A DNA stretch of 64,000 bases from DAOTWC01 sp048499435 (GCA_048499435.1 JASNZW010000002.1:372001-436000); one strand, 5' to 3'. Positions 41,727 through 50,970 are shown, counted from the stretch's first letter. Translations and numbers: made by a program. The notes: generated by a model from the sequence alone, not told the origin.

Positions 41727-42388
41727 GCCGGCGCACGCAGGCAGCGCGCCACCGGCGCGTAGGACAGGCGGTGTTCCGGGCAGGGGCCGTGCTGGCGCAG
41801 CGCGGCCTGGTGTTCAGCCGTGCCGTAGCCTTTGTGCCGGGCGAAGCCGTACAGCGGGTACTGCGCGTCAAGCTGGCGCAGGTGGTCGTCGCGCCACACT
41901 TTAGCGATCACGCTGGCGGCGGCGATGCTCAGCGCGCGCTGGTCGCCGCCGATCAGGCTCACCTGGGGGATGTGGCGCAGTTCGGGCAGCAGCAGCGCGT
42001 CAATGAACAGGCAGTCCGGCGCGATGCCGGCGCGCTGCTGGGCGGCGTCCAGGGCGCGCAGCAGCGCCAGTTTGACGGCGGCCACGATGCCCTGGTCATC
42101 AATCTCGCGGCTGGTGGCGTGGCCCACGCCCCAGGCCAGCGCCGCCGTCTGGATCACGCCCGCCAGCGCCGCCCGCTGGCGCGGCGTCATCTGCTTGCTG
42201 TCGCGCACGCCCTTCAGCGCCGCCAGCCGGTCGGCGTCAGCCAGCGGCAGGCAGACCGCCCCGGCGGCCACCGGCCCGGCCCAGGGGCCGCGCCCGGCTT
42301 CGTCCAGGCCGAAGATGTGCGCCAGCCCCAGGTGCGCGTATTCGCGCTCATGCCTCAGGCTGGCGGTGCGGCTCGCCTTTTTTGGCAT
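41723..42388 (-). CDS. rnhB: Ribonuclease HII
   Basis: 221 residues. Removes ribonucleotides and RNA primers from RNA-DNA hybrids. Catalytic acidic residues appear in GLDEAGRGPWAGPV (DEAGRG), FIDALLLPE and the downstream region. RDSKQMTPRQR is the conserved RDSK element. Its 5' end overlaps the preceding glycosyltransferase by 41 bases and its 3' end overlaps the next glycosyltransferase by 4. This housekeeping gene is therefore locked inside the polysaccharide operon. Confidence 0.94.
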   Translation of the reverse strand: MPKKASRTASLRHEREYAHLGLAHIFGLDEAGRGPWAGPVAAGAVCLPLADADRLAALKGVRDSKQMTPRQRAALAGVIQTAALAWGVGHATSREIDDQGIVAAVKLALLRALDAAQQRAGIAPDCLFIDALLLPELRHIPQVSLIGGDQRALSIAAASVIAKVWRDDHLRQLDAQYPLYGFARHKGYGTAEHQAALRQHGPCPEHRLSYAPVARCLRAPA

Positions 42389-43172
42389 ACACCCCTCCCT
42401 GCCAGTTGCGCCGCAGCTGCCAGATCTCGACCAGCAGGTGCAGCGAGTCGCCCACCAGCCGCATCCGGCTGTCAGGGTCGAAATACCAGATGATCGGCAC
42501 CTGTTTGATGCGGTAGCCGCGCTTCTTGGCGATAAACAGCAGCTCGATATCGAAGCCGATGCCGGTCATCTGCTGCACGCCGAACAGGTCCTCAGCGGCG
42601 GCCTGCGTGAACATCTTGAAGCCGCACTGGGTGTCCTCGAAGCCGCGCACCGCCGTCAGCTTGATGATCCAGTTGTTGATGCGCCCGATCAGATGGCGGT
42701 ATTCCGGCTCGCCGACGCGCTGCGCGCCCGGCCCCTCGCGGCTGGCGATGATCACGTCGTAGCCGTCGCTGTGCGGCGGCAGGAACGCCACCACGCCCTC
42801 GATGCGCATCGAAAGGTCGGCGTCGCAGATGAAGCGGTAAGCGCCGCGCGCCGCCAGCATCCCCACCTTGACCGCCAGCCCTTTGCCGCGCACCTCGGCC
42901 TGGATCACGCGCACATACGGGTGCTCGCGGGCGAAGGCCGCCGCCACCTCCAGCGTGCGGTCGGTGCTGCCGTTCTCGACGACAAGAACCTCCGCGCTGA
43001 AGGGCTGCGTTTGCAGGAAGGCGTCAATCTGGCGCAGCGTCGGCGGCAGGCGCATTTCCTCGTTGTGCGCCGGAATCACGATTGACAGCAGGGGTTGTTG
43101 CGGTTGCGGCACAGGTTTTTCTCCAGACTGCGCGCCGGCCCCCGGCGCCGATGTCAGCGCTGGGGCGGCCAT
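42348..43172 (-). CDS. GT2 glycosyltransferase, dolichyl-phosphate-glucose synthase-like
   Basis: 274 residues. GT-A fold with LLSIVIPAHNEEMRLPPTL, the donor-site ENGSTDRT and the CDADLSMRIEGV DxD-type motif, then GFEDTQCGFKMFT. These resemble polyprenyl-phosphate glucosyl or mannosyl transferases (ALG5/DPM1 type). No C-terminal membrane helices. The N-terminal 25 residues are Ala/Pro rich. Starts 18 bases inside the preceding gene. Probably charges a lipid carrier with sugar. Confidence 0.88.
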   Translation of the reverse strand: MAAPALTSAPGAGAQSGEKPVPQPQQPLLSIVIPAHNEEMRLPPTLRQIDAFLQTQPFSAEVLVVENGSTDRTLEVAAAFAREHPYVRVIQAEVRGKGLAVKVGMLAARGAYRFICDADLSMRIEGVVAFLPPHSDGYDVIIASREGPGAQRVGEPEYRHLIGRINNWIIKLTAVRGFEDTQCGFKMFTQAAAEDLFGVQQMTGIGFDIELLFIAKKRGYRIKQVPIIWYFDPDSRMRLVGDSLHLLVEIWQLRRNWQGGVYAKKGEPHRQPEA

Positions 43173-44134
43173 AACAGCGACTCCAGGTATTCCAGCGGCA
43201 CGGCGCGCGTCTGCTGCACCTGGCGGCGCGCCCGCCGCATACGCGGGATGCCCCACACGCCGGCCAGCATCCCGCGCAGCCGCGCCCGCGCCGCCGCGCC
43301 GCGCCAGGCGCGCAGCGCTTCCCAGGCCAGGCGCGCCTGCGCCCGCAGCACCAGCAGGCCGTACCGGCGCCACAGCGCCGTCGGGTAGTTCTTGACCAGG
43401 ATAAAAATCAGGTTGCGCCCGTCGTAATAGCTGGCGGTGACGCCGCCGCCGGTGGCGGCCAGGTGATGGTACACGACGGCGGCAGGCGTGTAAAGACAGC
43501 GCCAGCCGGCGAGCTGCGCCCGCCAGCCCAGGTCCACGTCCTCGCCGGAGAAGAAAAAGGCGTCGTCCAGCAGGCCAACCTGGTCGAACAGCGCGCGCCG
43601 GTAGGCCGCGGAGCCGCCGCAGGCGCTGAAAACATATTCTTCGCGGTCGTACTGGCCGGTGTCGCGCTCCCACACGCCCCGGTTGCCCGCGCGCCCATCC
43701 AGCGTGAAGTAGTCGCCGGTTGTGTGGATGTGGTCGCGGCGGTCGAACAGCAGCATCTTGCTGGCCACCGAACCGGCCTGCGGGTGGCGCGCGAAAGCGT
43801 CCATCACCGCCGCCGCCCAGCCGGGGTCGGCCTCGGTGTCGTTGTTGAGCAGCGCGATATAGTTGCCGCGCGCCGCCGCGATGCCGGCGTTGCACGCGCC
43901 GGTGAAGCCCAGGTTCTGCGGCAGCGCCAGCAGCGTCACCGCCGGGTAGCGCTCGCGCAGCAGCGCCTGCGAGCCGTCGGTCGAGGCGTTGTCGGCCACG
44001 ATCACCTCGATGCAGGGGTAAGTCTGGCGCGCCAGCGCGGCGAGGCAGGTGGGCAGGAAGCGCGCCCCATTCCAGTTGGGGATGACGACTGAGAACAGCG
44101 GCGCGAGGCGGCCAGTGGAGGCGGTGTCAGCCAT
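43154..44134 (-). CDS. GT2 glycosyltransferase, rhamnosyltransferase-like
   Basis: 326 residues. GT-A core: FSVVIPNWNGARFLPTCL, ADNASTDGSQAL, LNNDTEADPGWAA, then CGGSAAYRRALFDQVGLLDD and FFFSGEDVDLGWRAQ with the ED motif. This arrangement is that of WbbL-type rhamnosyltransferases, which suits the neighbouring dTDP-rhamnose genes. The C-terminal basic region may contact the membrane. It follows rfbD by 8 bases. Confidence 0.88.
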   Translation of the reverse strand: MADTASTGRLAPLFSVVIPNWNGARFLPTCLAALARQTYPCIEVIVADNASTDGSQALLRERYPAVTLLALPQNLGFTGACNAGIAAARGNYIALLNNDTEADPGWAAAVMDAFARHPQAGSVASKMLLFDRRDHIHTTGDYFTLDGRAGNRGVWERDTGQYDREEYVFSACGGSAAYRRALFDQVGLLDDAFFFSGEDVDLGWRAQLAGWRCLYTPAAVVYHHLAATGGGVTASYYDGRNLIFILVKNYPTALWRRYGLLVLRAQARLAWEALRAWRGAAARARLRGMLAGVWGIPRMRRARRQVQQTRAVPLEYLESLLWPPQR

Positions 44135-44142
44135 GCGCGGCC

Positions 44143-45012
44143 CTACCGCAGCAGCCCTTCGCGCGCCAGGAAGGCGTCTACCGCCGCCTGCCAGGGGCGC
44201 AGCGCGATGCCCACCTGCCGCCCGGCGCTGTTCTCCAGCCCGGCGTACAGCGGCGGGCGCGACGGGCGCGCCCATTCCTTGATGCTGATCGGCTCGATAG
44301 GCACAGCGGCGCAGCCAGCGCGGTCCAGTACATAGCGCGCCAGCGTCCAGCGCGAGCACACGCCCGCGTTGACAAAGTGGTAGATGCCGTAGCGCTCAGT
44401 GGCCAGCAGCGCGGCGACGGCGTCCGCCAGGTCGTCGTTGTAAGTTGGGTTGGCGACTTCATCGGTGACGACGCGCAGCGGCTTGCCCGTCTGCGCCAGG
44501 CCCAGGATCGCCTGGAGGAAATTCTTGCCGCCGTGCGCGAACAGCCAGGCTGTCCGCACGATGTAATGGCGCGGGTTGGCCTGGGCGACGGCGCGCTCGC
44601 CCACCCATTTGCTGTAGCCGTAGGGGTTGGGCGGGTTGGTGCGGTCGTATTCGCGATAAGGCTGGCGGGCGCTGCCGTCGAACACCTCGTTGCTGCTGAT
44701 GTACAGCACCGCCGCGCCCGCGTGCGCCGCCGCCAGCGCCACGTTCTGCGCGCCGAAGCCGTTGATGGCGACCGCCTTGTCCGGCTCGCGCGCGCAGCCG
44801 TCCACGTCGGTCCAGGCGGCGGCGTGGACGACGGCCTCCGGCGCCGCCGCCGCGACCGCCGCGCGCGTCGCGCTGAAGTCGGTGATGTCCAGCGCCGTGA
44901 CGCCCGCCGCGGCGACCACATCCACGCCCGTTACAGCGTGGCCGTCCGCCGCCAGCACCGTCAGCAGCCGCCCGCCTAACCGCCCCGCCGCGCCTGTCAC
45001 CAGTATCCGCAT
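44143..45012 (-). CDS. rfbD: dTDP-4-dehydrorhamnose reductase
   Basis: 289 residues, extended SDR. NAD(P) loop LVTGAAGRLGGRLL, active-site YGYSKWVGERAV (YxxxK), and ISSNEVFDG typical of the RmlD group. Catalyses the last step of dTDP-L-rhamnose synthesis. RmlB and RmlA are encoded 7-9 kb away (51194-54311). It leads a minus-strand operon of glycosyltransferases. Confidence 0.88.
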   Translation of the reverse strand: MRILVTGAAGRLGGRLLTVLAADGHAVTGVDVVAAAGVTALDITDFSATRAAVAAAAPEAVVHAAAWTDVDGCAREPDKAVAINGFGAQNVALAAAHAGAAVLYISSNEVFDGSARQPYREYDRTNPPNPYGYSKWVGERAVAQANPRHYIVRTAWLFAHGGKNFLQAILGLAQTGKPLRVVTDEVANPTYNDDLADAVAALLATERYGIYHFVNAGVCSRWTLARYVLDRAGCAAVPIEPISIKEWARPSRPPLYAGLENSAGRQVGIALRPWQAAVDAFLAREGLLR

Positions 45013-45067
45013 GTGTGTTTCCCCCTGCTGGCTGAGTTTATCGTGAGAACGCCCAACCGTTTGGCGC

Positions 45068-45808
45068 TCAGCGGAGTATTAAGGTCAGTGTGCTGTCGTC
45101 CAAGCGCACCTGGTCGAGCGTGAAGCGCGCGCCGCCCGCGTTGAGCGCAAGCTGGCGCAGCACGTCGTTGGCGGCGGTTTCGACATCGCGCAGGATGCTG
45201 CCCAGATCGTTAGGCGGCGCGGCGTACAGCACGCCGCCGACATCCACCCCGGCGGCCTGAAGCTGCCGGCCGCTGCCATCTACCCGCAGCACCGCGCCCA
45301 GGTTCTGCCAGGCGCCGAGCTGCGGCACCAGCACATCGGCGTAGACGACAGCCCCGCCGGGCCGCAGGTCGAAGCGCGCGCCGCGCACCTGGCCGTTGCC
45401 CGCGCCGCAGATGGTGGTGCGCTGCAGGCACAGCGCCATCAGGTCGGCTTCGGTGAAGGTGACGGTGGCGAGCTGGCCGCCGCCGGCGTCGCTGCCGACG
45501 GCGACGGTGTAGTCGTACTGGCTGGTTGTGAGCGTTTCGCTGCCGTAGCTGCCCAGCTCAACGACGATCTGCGTCGGGCTGGCGGCGTTCTGCACCGCCG
45601 GAACAGGCGGCACAGCCGCGCCTTCAAATACGGCGGCGGTGCTGCCCCGGTTCTGAAAACCGGCGGCTTGCAGCGCCAGGCCCGGCAGCGCCGGCAGCAG
45701 CAGCAGCGCCGCCGCCACCGCGCCGGCGCAGGCCAGCGCCAGGGCCAGGCAGCCGCAGCTCAGAAGCGGTATAGTACGGCCGCGGCGGGGTGGTCGTTGA
45801 ACGCGCAT
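45068..45808 (-). CDS. Membrane-anchored extracytoplasmic protein of unknown function
   Basis: About 246 residues. A basic N terminus (RVQRPPRRGR), one membrane helix at about 13-35 (IPLLSCGCLALALACAGAVA), then an exposed beta-rich domain with repeated hydrophobic strands (TLDQVRLDDSTLTLILR at the end). The domain order resembles LptC/DUF2993-like lipid-binding proteins, but only weakly. ATG at 45808 is used because the TACAAT box of its promoter overlaps the alternative ATG at 45844. Confidence 0.68.
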   Translation of the reverse strand: MRVQRPPRRGRTIPLLSCGCLALALACAGAVAAALLLLPALPGLALQAAGFQNRGSTAAVFEGAAVPPVPAVQNAASPTQIVVELGSYGSETLTTSQYDYTVAVGSDAGGGQLATVTFTEADLMALCLQRTTICGAGNGQVRGARFDLRPGGAVVYADVLVPQLGAWQNLGAVLRVDGSGRQLQAAGVDVGGVLYAAPPNDLGSILRDVETAANDVLRQLALNAGGARFTLDQVRLDDSTLTLILR

Positions 45809-45842
45809 AAATGTGCTGTCCTGCTCGCTGACACGCCAGATC

Positions 45843-45870
45843 ATTGTACCTGAGGAACGACTGTTTTCAA
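45843..45870 (-). promoter_or_regulatory. Promoter of the anchored unknown protein
   Basis: Minus-strand TTGAAA, 16-base spacer, TACAAT preceded by AGG. The -10 box overlaps the ATG at 45844, so that codon cannot be in the transcript; this fixes the start at 45808. Confidence 0.65.
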
Positions 45871-45892
45871 TTGGGCGAAAGACAGACGGCTT

Positions 45893-47323
45893 ATGAACGT
45901 GAAGTATACGATTGTCGCGCTTGTCCTGCTGCTGGCAGCCGGCATAGCGGCGGCCCAGGCCCCCGGCGCTGACGGCCTGGGCGACCCCTATTACCCCGGC
46001 CTGGGCAACGGCGGCTACGACGTGACGCGCTACACCATTGAGCTGAATGTGCGCGCCAACCTGGAGACCATCAGCGGCGTGGTCACGATTGAGGCCGCCG
46101 CCGCTGACGACCTGAGCGCGTTCAACCTGGATTTCATCGGGTTTGTGGTTAAGGCCATCGAGGTGGATGGCGCGCCGGCGCGCTTCACCCGCGCGGGGCG
46201 CGAGCTGCACATTATGCCGGCGCAGCCGCTGGCCGCTGGCGCGCCGTTCACGGTGACGGTGCGCTACGCCGGCGTGCCCAACGCTGACCTGCCGCCGGGC
46301 CGCAGCTTCGCCGCCGGCTGGACGCGCTACGACGGCGGCGTGTTCGTCGCCAGCGAGCCGGCTGGCGCGGCGCGCTGGTTTCCGGTCAACGACCACCCGC
46401 GCGACAAGGCCGCCTACACCTTCCGCATCACCGTGCCGGCGCCGTATGTGGTGGCGGCCAACGGGCTGCTGCAGGCGACGGTGGACGAGGGCGAGCGCGT
46501 GACGTATGTCTGGCAGACCGATTACCCGCTGGCGAGCTACCTGGCGACGGTCAACATCGGCGACTTCAGCGTCGTAACTGAGGACGGCCCCGCCGGGCTG
46601 CCGCTGCGCAGTTACTTCCCCACCCGCCTGGCCGAAACCGCGCCGTCGGCGTTCGCGCGCACTGCCGAGATGATCGCCTATTTCAGCGAGCTGTTCGGCC
46701 CGTATCCGTTCGAGGCTTACGGCGTCGTCGTGGCCGACACGCCGCTGTTCTTCGCGCTGGAGACGCAGACCCTGTCGCTGTTCGGCGCGGAGATCGTGCC
46801 GCGCGCGCTGCCGCAGTCCGCCGGGGGCTGGTCGTCGCCGGAGGAAGTGGTCGCGCACGAGCTGGCGCACCAGTGGTTCGGCAACAGCGTCACGCCGTAT
46901 AACTGGCAGGATATCTGGCTCAACGAGGGGTTCGCCACCTACGCCGCCGCGCTGTGGACCGGCCACGCGCACGGCGCGGACGCTTTCGAGGAAGCGATGC
47001 GCGACAGCTACCGCGCCATCCAGGGGCGCGGCTACACCCCCGGTGACCCCGGCCCGCAGCAGTTGTTCAGCCAGGGCGTGTATTTGCAGGGCGCGTGGGC
47101 GCTGCACGCGCTGCGGCTGCGCGTGGGCGACGACGTGTTCTTCGAGCTTCTGCGGGCGTATTACGACCGCTTTAAATACGCCAACGCCAGCACCGCTGAC
47201 TTTATCGCGACGGCGGAGGAAATCAGCGGCGAGGACCTGACGGCGTTTTTCGACTCGTGGCTGTACGACGGGGGCGCGCCGCCGGTCCCGGAATGGGGCC
47301 TGGGGACCGGCGGCGCGCAGTAG
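45893..47323 (+). CDS. M1-family metallopeptidase (aminopeptidase N-like), exported
   Basis: 476 residues. Signal peptide (YTIVALVLLLAAGIAAAQA). The zinc site HELAH (about residues 322-326; VVAHELAHQWFGNSV) and the third ligand Glu in WLNEGFATYAAALW are intact. The canonical GAMEN exopeptidase motif is replaced by ALETQTLSLFG. The N-terminal beta domain and the thermolysin-like domain are present; the long C-terminal helical domain of larger members is absent. It probably cleaves peptides outside the cell. Confidence 0.92.
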   Translation: MNVKYTIVALVLLLAAGIAAAQAPGADGLGDPYYPGLGNGGYDVTRYTIELNVRANLETISGVVTIEAAAADDLSAFNLDFIGFVVKAIEVDGAPARFTRAGRELHIMPAQPLAAGAPFTVTVRYAGVPNADLPPGRSFAAGWTRYDGGVFVASEPAGAARWFPVNDHPRDKAAYTFRITVPAPYVVAANGLLQATVDEGERVTYVWQTDYPLASYLATVNIGDFSVVTEDGPAGLPLRSYFPTRLAETAPSAFARTAEMIAYFSELFGPYPFEAYGVVVADTPLFFALETQTLSLFGAEIVPRALPQSAGGWSSPEEVVAHELAHQWFGNSVTPYNWQDIWLNEGFATYAAALWTGHAHGADAFEEAMRDSYRAIQGRGYTPGDPGPQQLFSQGVYLQGAWALHALRLRVGDDVFFELLRAYYDRFKYANASTADFIATAEEISGEDLTAFFDSWLYDGGAPPVPEWGLGTGGAQ

Positions 47324-47331
47324 CGGCGGCG

Positions 47332-48420
47332 TTAAATGCCGGTGGCGGTTTTGCCGTATTCGCCGCTGCTGTAAACGTAGACGTAGTTGGTGATCAGGCC
47401 GTTTTCGTCGGGTTCAGCCCCCAGCAGCCAGGTGTAGAGCCAGCGCGCGTCGCTGATGGAGACGTTGACGCAGCCCCGGCTCTGGCGGTAGCCGAACAGG
47501 TTGTGCCAGTACGTCCCGTGCAGGCTGGCGTCGCCGTCGAAATACATCACCCAGGGGACGCTTTGCAGCGCGTAGGCGTTGGGCGCGCCCGCCGCGCCGG
47601 ACATGCCGTCGCGCTCCAGCCGCGCCCAGATGGTGAACAGCCCCTCGTCGGTTTCGGTGCGCGCCAGGCCGCTGGAAATCAGCGTGGCGAACACCGGCGT
47701 GTCGTCCTCGTAGGCCACCAGCACCTGCTCGTAGAGGTCAACGGCGATCCAGCGCCCGCTGACGCCCGCAGGCCGTTCGACCGGCATGGCTTTCGCCACA
47801 AACCGCTGCTCGACCCACTGGTTAGGGCCGATCTGATACCAGCGCCAGCCGTCCGCGTCGGTGGCGGTGGCGAAGATGTTGACGCGCTCGTAGCGGTCAA
47901 TCCAGCGCCCGCTGGCCTGCGAGCGCGGCCCGCCGGGGTATTCCGACACGTAGATGCGGCTCAGGTCCAGCACCCAGGCGAAGGGGTAGTCCAGGCCGTT
48001 GGGCAGCGTCACGCCGCGAAAATACGACGCTTCGGTGTAGCGGGCGTCGTCACGCTGGAGCCAGCGCCCGCCTTCGATCTGTATCCAGCCGTCCACGCTC
48101 AGGTCAATAGCGCGCACGAAGTTGAAGCCCTGCGGAATCTGCCCGCTGACGCCGCCGCCGGGGCCGTCATAGGTGTTGACTGGGTCCGGCCCGACGCGCC
48201 AGAAGCTGTACTGCGACAGCGTTGTGCCGTCAGGGGCGATTTCCTCCACCAGCGGGCGCGGATAGGCTTCCATCATCGCCAGGCAGTCCGCGCTCAGTTC
48301 CACGCCGCCGGTAAAGGGCGCGCACACCGTCGGGTCAAAGGCCAGCTCGTCGGCGGCGGCGGGCAGCGCGCCCAGCAGCGCCAGCGCCAGCAGCAGGGTG
48401 AAGCGCACAGCAATACGCAT
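47332..48420 (-). CDS. L,D-transpeptidase (YkuD family), exported
   Basis: 362 residues. Signal peptide (FTLLLALALLGALPAAADE). The C-terminal YkuD domain has the catalytic set SLHGTYWHNLFG and SRGCVN with Cys317. An SH3-like or wall-binding region lies between (PDPVNTYDGPGGGVSGQIPQ). It crosslinks or modifies peptidoglycan stem peptides outside the membrane. It converges on the M1 peptidase with only 8 bases between stops. Confidence 0.93.
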   Translation of the reverse strand: MRIAVRFTLLLALALLGALPAAADELAFDPTVCAPFTGGVELSADCLAMMEAYPRPLVEEIAPDGTTLSQYSFWRVGPDPVNTYDGPGGGVSGQIPQGFNFVRAIDLSVDGWIQIEGGRWLQRDDARYTEASYFRGVTLPNGLDYPFAWVLDLSRIYVSEYPGGPRSQASGRWIDRYERVNIFATATDADGWRWYQIGPNQWVEQRFVAKAMPVERPAGVSGRWIAVDLYEQVLVAYEDDTPVFATLISSGLARTETDEGLFTIWARLERDGMSGAAGAPNAYALQSVPWVMYFDGDASLHGTYWHNLFGYRQSRGCVNVSISDARWLYTWLLGAEPDENGLITNYVYVYSSGEYGKTATGI

Positions 48421-48513
48421 CAGACATTACCCCCGTGACTCATTCCAGTTTTCAGCGGCGCAATCGTAGCAAGCCCGCGCCGTCCGCGCCAGAGTGAGCA
48501 ACCGGCGCTTGTC

Positions 48514-50016
48514 CTACGCCCGCTGGGCGACCAGCCCGGCCAGCACCAGCGCCGCGAACGCCGCCACCAGCAGCCCGGCCGCCGCGCCCAACTGCGTCGC
48601 GGCGACCATCGCCGGGCCGAAGCTGGCGGCGGTGGCCAGCAGGCGGGTTTGCAGCACGCGGTTGGTCGTCAGGGCCACCGCGCCGCACAGCGTCAGCAGC
48701 ACCGCCAGCAGCGGAATCGCCAGCACGCCCAGCGCCATCTGCGCCGGCGGGAAGCCCTGCAGCAGCCACACGGCGACGCCGCCCGCCGCCAGGAACAGCA
48801 GCGGGAAGGCCACATCCGCCACCAGCAGTTGGATGCCGTCAACGGGCAGGAACTGGCGCAGGAAGCCGTCTTCCTGGTCGGCGCGGAAAGCGTACATCAG
48901 GCCGGCGGGCGGCGCCGCGCCGACCAGCAGCAGCCAGCCGATCCAGAGCTGCGCCGGAAGCTGGTTGGCCACCATGACGACGGCGGCCTGCGTCAGCAGC
49001 GCGCCCCAGGCCAGCGTCAGCAGCAGCATCACGGGATGGCGAATGTACGACAGCGCCGCGCGCGCTGTCAGCGTCCACGCGCCGCGCACGTTGGCGGGCA
49101 GGCGCAGGAAGGCGCGGCGGCTGGCGGCGGCGGTCTGCCGCCGGATGCGCACCTGCAGGTCGGGCTGGCGCCAGGCCATCAGCCCCAGGGCCTGGATGCG
49201 GGCGTAGACGACGCTTTCGTCAACGGCGTAGATCATGTTGACGCGCCGCCCCAGCCAGGTCACGGCCGCCCCGCTGGCCAGCGCCAGCGCGGCCAGCAGC
49301 AGCCACAGCCACCAGGGACTCTCGCCCCACGCGGCCAGCGCCAGCCCGCGCCCCGGCCACAGGGCCGCGTCGGGCAGGAAGTAGGCCAGCGCCAGCAGCA
49401 GCGGCGGCGTCAGCCACAGATAGCGCAGCCGCCGCAGGCGCGAGTCGGTCAGGCGCAGCAGGCCCAGCGTCCAGGCCGCGCCCCACGTCAGCACCACCAG
49501 CGGGATCGCCAGCAGCCCGGCGCGCAGGCTGGCCCAGCCCGCCGTCGCCGGGTCAGCCGCCGCGCCCAGCGCCGCGCCCAGCAGCGCCGCCACGAGCGCG
49601 GCGGGCACGCTGCGCGTCAGCGTCTGGCGGATAAAGCCCAGCACCGCCAGGGCCGCGCGCGACAGCGGTGAGGCCGCTACGTAAGCGATGTCGGCGAACG
49701 TCAGTTTGAGCGGGGTGCTGCTGAGCGCGCCCATCAGCGCCAGCACCTGAATTGCGATCACCACCAGCGGCACGGCCTGCAGCACATCGGCCAGGGCCGC
49801 GGGCGGCAGGCTGCGCCCCAGGCTGGTGGCGCTGTCATAGGCGAACGCCCACATCGCGAACGCCCAGAAGCTGGCGATGCCCAGCAGATAAAGCACGTAG
49901 ATGCGCTGCGTCAGGGCTTTTTCGCGCGGGTCATAGCCCAGCACGCGCAGCCAGTAAACGGCGTCGTCCTTGAACTGCCGCCAGCGCAGCCAGAATAGAA
50001 CACGCAGATCACGCAT
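48514..50016 (-). CDS. ABC-2-type transporter permease
   Basis: 500 residues with about 12 predicted membrane helices and few polar loops. No motif names the substrate. It overlaps the ATP-binding gene by 8 bases, so the pair forms one exporter-type ABC system. Its size and topology fit ABC-2 permeases of the ABC exporter subfamily rather than importers. Confidence 0.8.
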   Translation of the reverse strand: MRDLRVLFWLRWRQFKDDAVYWLRVLGYDPREKALTQRIYVLYLLGIASFWAFAMWAFAYDSATSLGRSLPPAALADVLQAVPLVVIAIQVLALMGALSSTPLKLTFADIAYVAASPLSRAALAVLGFIRQTLTRSVPAALVAALLGAALGAAADPATAGWASLRAGLLAIPLVVLTWGAAWTLGLLRLTDSRLRRLRYLWLTPPLLLALAYFLPDAALWPGRGLALAAWGESPWWLWLLLAALALASGAAVTWLGRRVNMIYAVDESVVYARIQALGLMAWRQPDLQVRIRRQTAAASRRAFLRLPANVRGAWTLTARAALSYIRHPVMLLLTLAWGALLTQAAVVMVANQLPAQLWIGWLLLVGAAPPAGLMYAFRADQEDGFLRQFLPVDGIQLLVADVAFPLLFLAAGGVAVWLLQGFPPAQMALGVLAIPLLAVLLTLCGAVALTTNRVLQTRLLATAASFGPAMVAATQLGAAAGLLVAAFAALVLAGLVAQRA

Positions 50017-50782
50017 TGGCGGCCTGCGCCCCCGGCTTCACCCGCCGCGTGCGCAGCGCGGCGCGCAGCAGGTCGTCCAGCGTCAGCGAGCCGTTCAGGT
50101 TAAGCGAACGGCGCAGCGCGTCCGGCGTGCCGTCGGCGATCACCTCGCCCTGTTCCATAATGATGTAGCGGTCCGGGTGGGCTTCCTGCGGCAGTTGGTG
50201 GCTGCTGAGAATGATCGTCATGCCGTCGGCGCGGTGACGCCCCATTTCCTCCCACAGCTCGTCGGCGCTGACCGGGTCCAGCGGGCCAAGCGGCTCGTCC
50301 ATCAGCAGCACCGACGGCTCGATCAGCAGCGCCATGCACAGCGCCAGCTTGTAGCGCATCCCGCGCGAGAAGGCGAAGGGGAAGGCGTTCTTGTTGGGCA
50401 GCAGGCCATAGCGCCGCAGCAGGTCCTCGCCCTCGTCCTCCCAGTCGCGCCAGCCGTTGGCCTGCGCCACGAACTGAAGGTGTTCCCAGGCGGTCAGCTC
50501 GTCGTAGAACGACGGCGTGTCGGGCAGCAGCACGATGTGTTCGCGCGCCTGGCGCTCATTCTGTTTGATGGACTGGCCCATCACCTGCACGTCGCCGTCG
50601 GTGGCCTCGGTCCAGCCGGCGATGCAGCGCAGCAGCGTGGATTTGCCCGCGCCGTTGCGCCCCACCAGCGCGATCATCTCGCCGGGCTGCGCGTTAAAGC
50701 TGACGTTGGCCAGCGCGAACAGCGAGCCATAGCGATAGCTCAGGCCGGTCACTTGCAGAATCGGCCCGTTTTTGTCGGTCAT
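50009..50782 (-). CDS. ABC transporter ATP-binding protein
   Basis: 257 residues. Walker A ALVGRNGAGKSTLLRC, Walker B SVLLMDEPLGPLDP, and the switch His in ILSSHQLPQE. The signature, normally LSGGQ, reads FSRGM, a form known in DrrA-like and other exporter ATPases. It energises the permease that follows. First gene of the pair, behind a CTGACA/TACAAT promoter. Confidence 0.93.
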   Translation of the reverse strand: MTDKNGPILQVTGLSYRYGSLFALANVSFNAQPGEMIALVGRNGAGKSTLLRCIAGWTEATDGDVQVMGQSIKQNERQAREHIVLLPDTPSFYDELTAWEHLQFVAQANGWRDWEDEGEDLLRRYGLLPNKNAFPFAFSRGMRYKLALCMALLIEPSVLLMDEPLGPLDPVSADELWEEMGRHRADGMTIILSSHQLPQEAHPDRYIIMEQGEVIADGTPDALRRSLNLNGSLTLDDLLRAALRTRRVKPGAQAANA

Positions 50783-50818
50783 GCGGCGCTCCTGATACCC
50801 GTTAAGTCGCGGCGGCTT

Positions 50819-50848
50819 ATTGTACCTGCCCGCCGCGCCGATTGTCAG
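50819..50848 (-). promoter_or_regulatory. Promoter of the ABC exporter pair
   Basis: Minus-strand CTGACA (5/6 match), an 18-base spacer and TACAAT preceded by AGG, 37 bases before the ATG. It belongs to the recurrent GGTAYAAT class in this window. Confidence 0.6.
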
Positions 50849-50895
50849 GGCGCGTCAGGGGGCGGAGGATGGCCCGTTACCCGGCCTCAAAGAAA

Positions 50896-50970
50896 CCTCA
50901 CCCCTAAATCCCCTCTTGAACCTCACCCCTAAATCCCCTCTTGAACCTCACCCCTAAATCCCCTCTCGCA
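50896..50970. repeat. Three 25-bp tandem copies leading hairpin unit E
   Basis: CCTCACCCCTAAAT at 50896, 50921 and 50946, with the next copy at 50971 starting the full hairpin unit. Exact 25-bp period, spacers close to CCCCTCTTGAA. This repeats the layout at 5672-5747, 45 kb away. The gap 50783-51193 holds this array, unit E and the ABC promoter; the last 110 bases show nothing recognisable. Confidence 0.9.

Noticed and set aside
45809..47107. Extension of the anchored protein to 679 residues
   Set aside because: The extra part lies antisense to the M1 peptidase gene and upstream of the TTGAAA/TACAAT promoter. The real start is near 45808.
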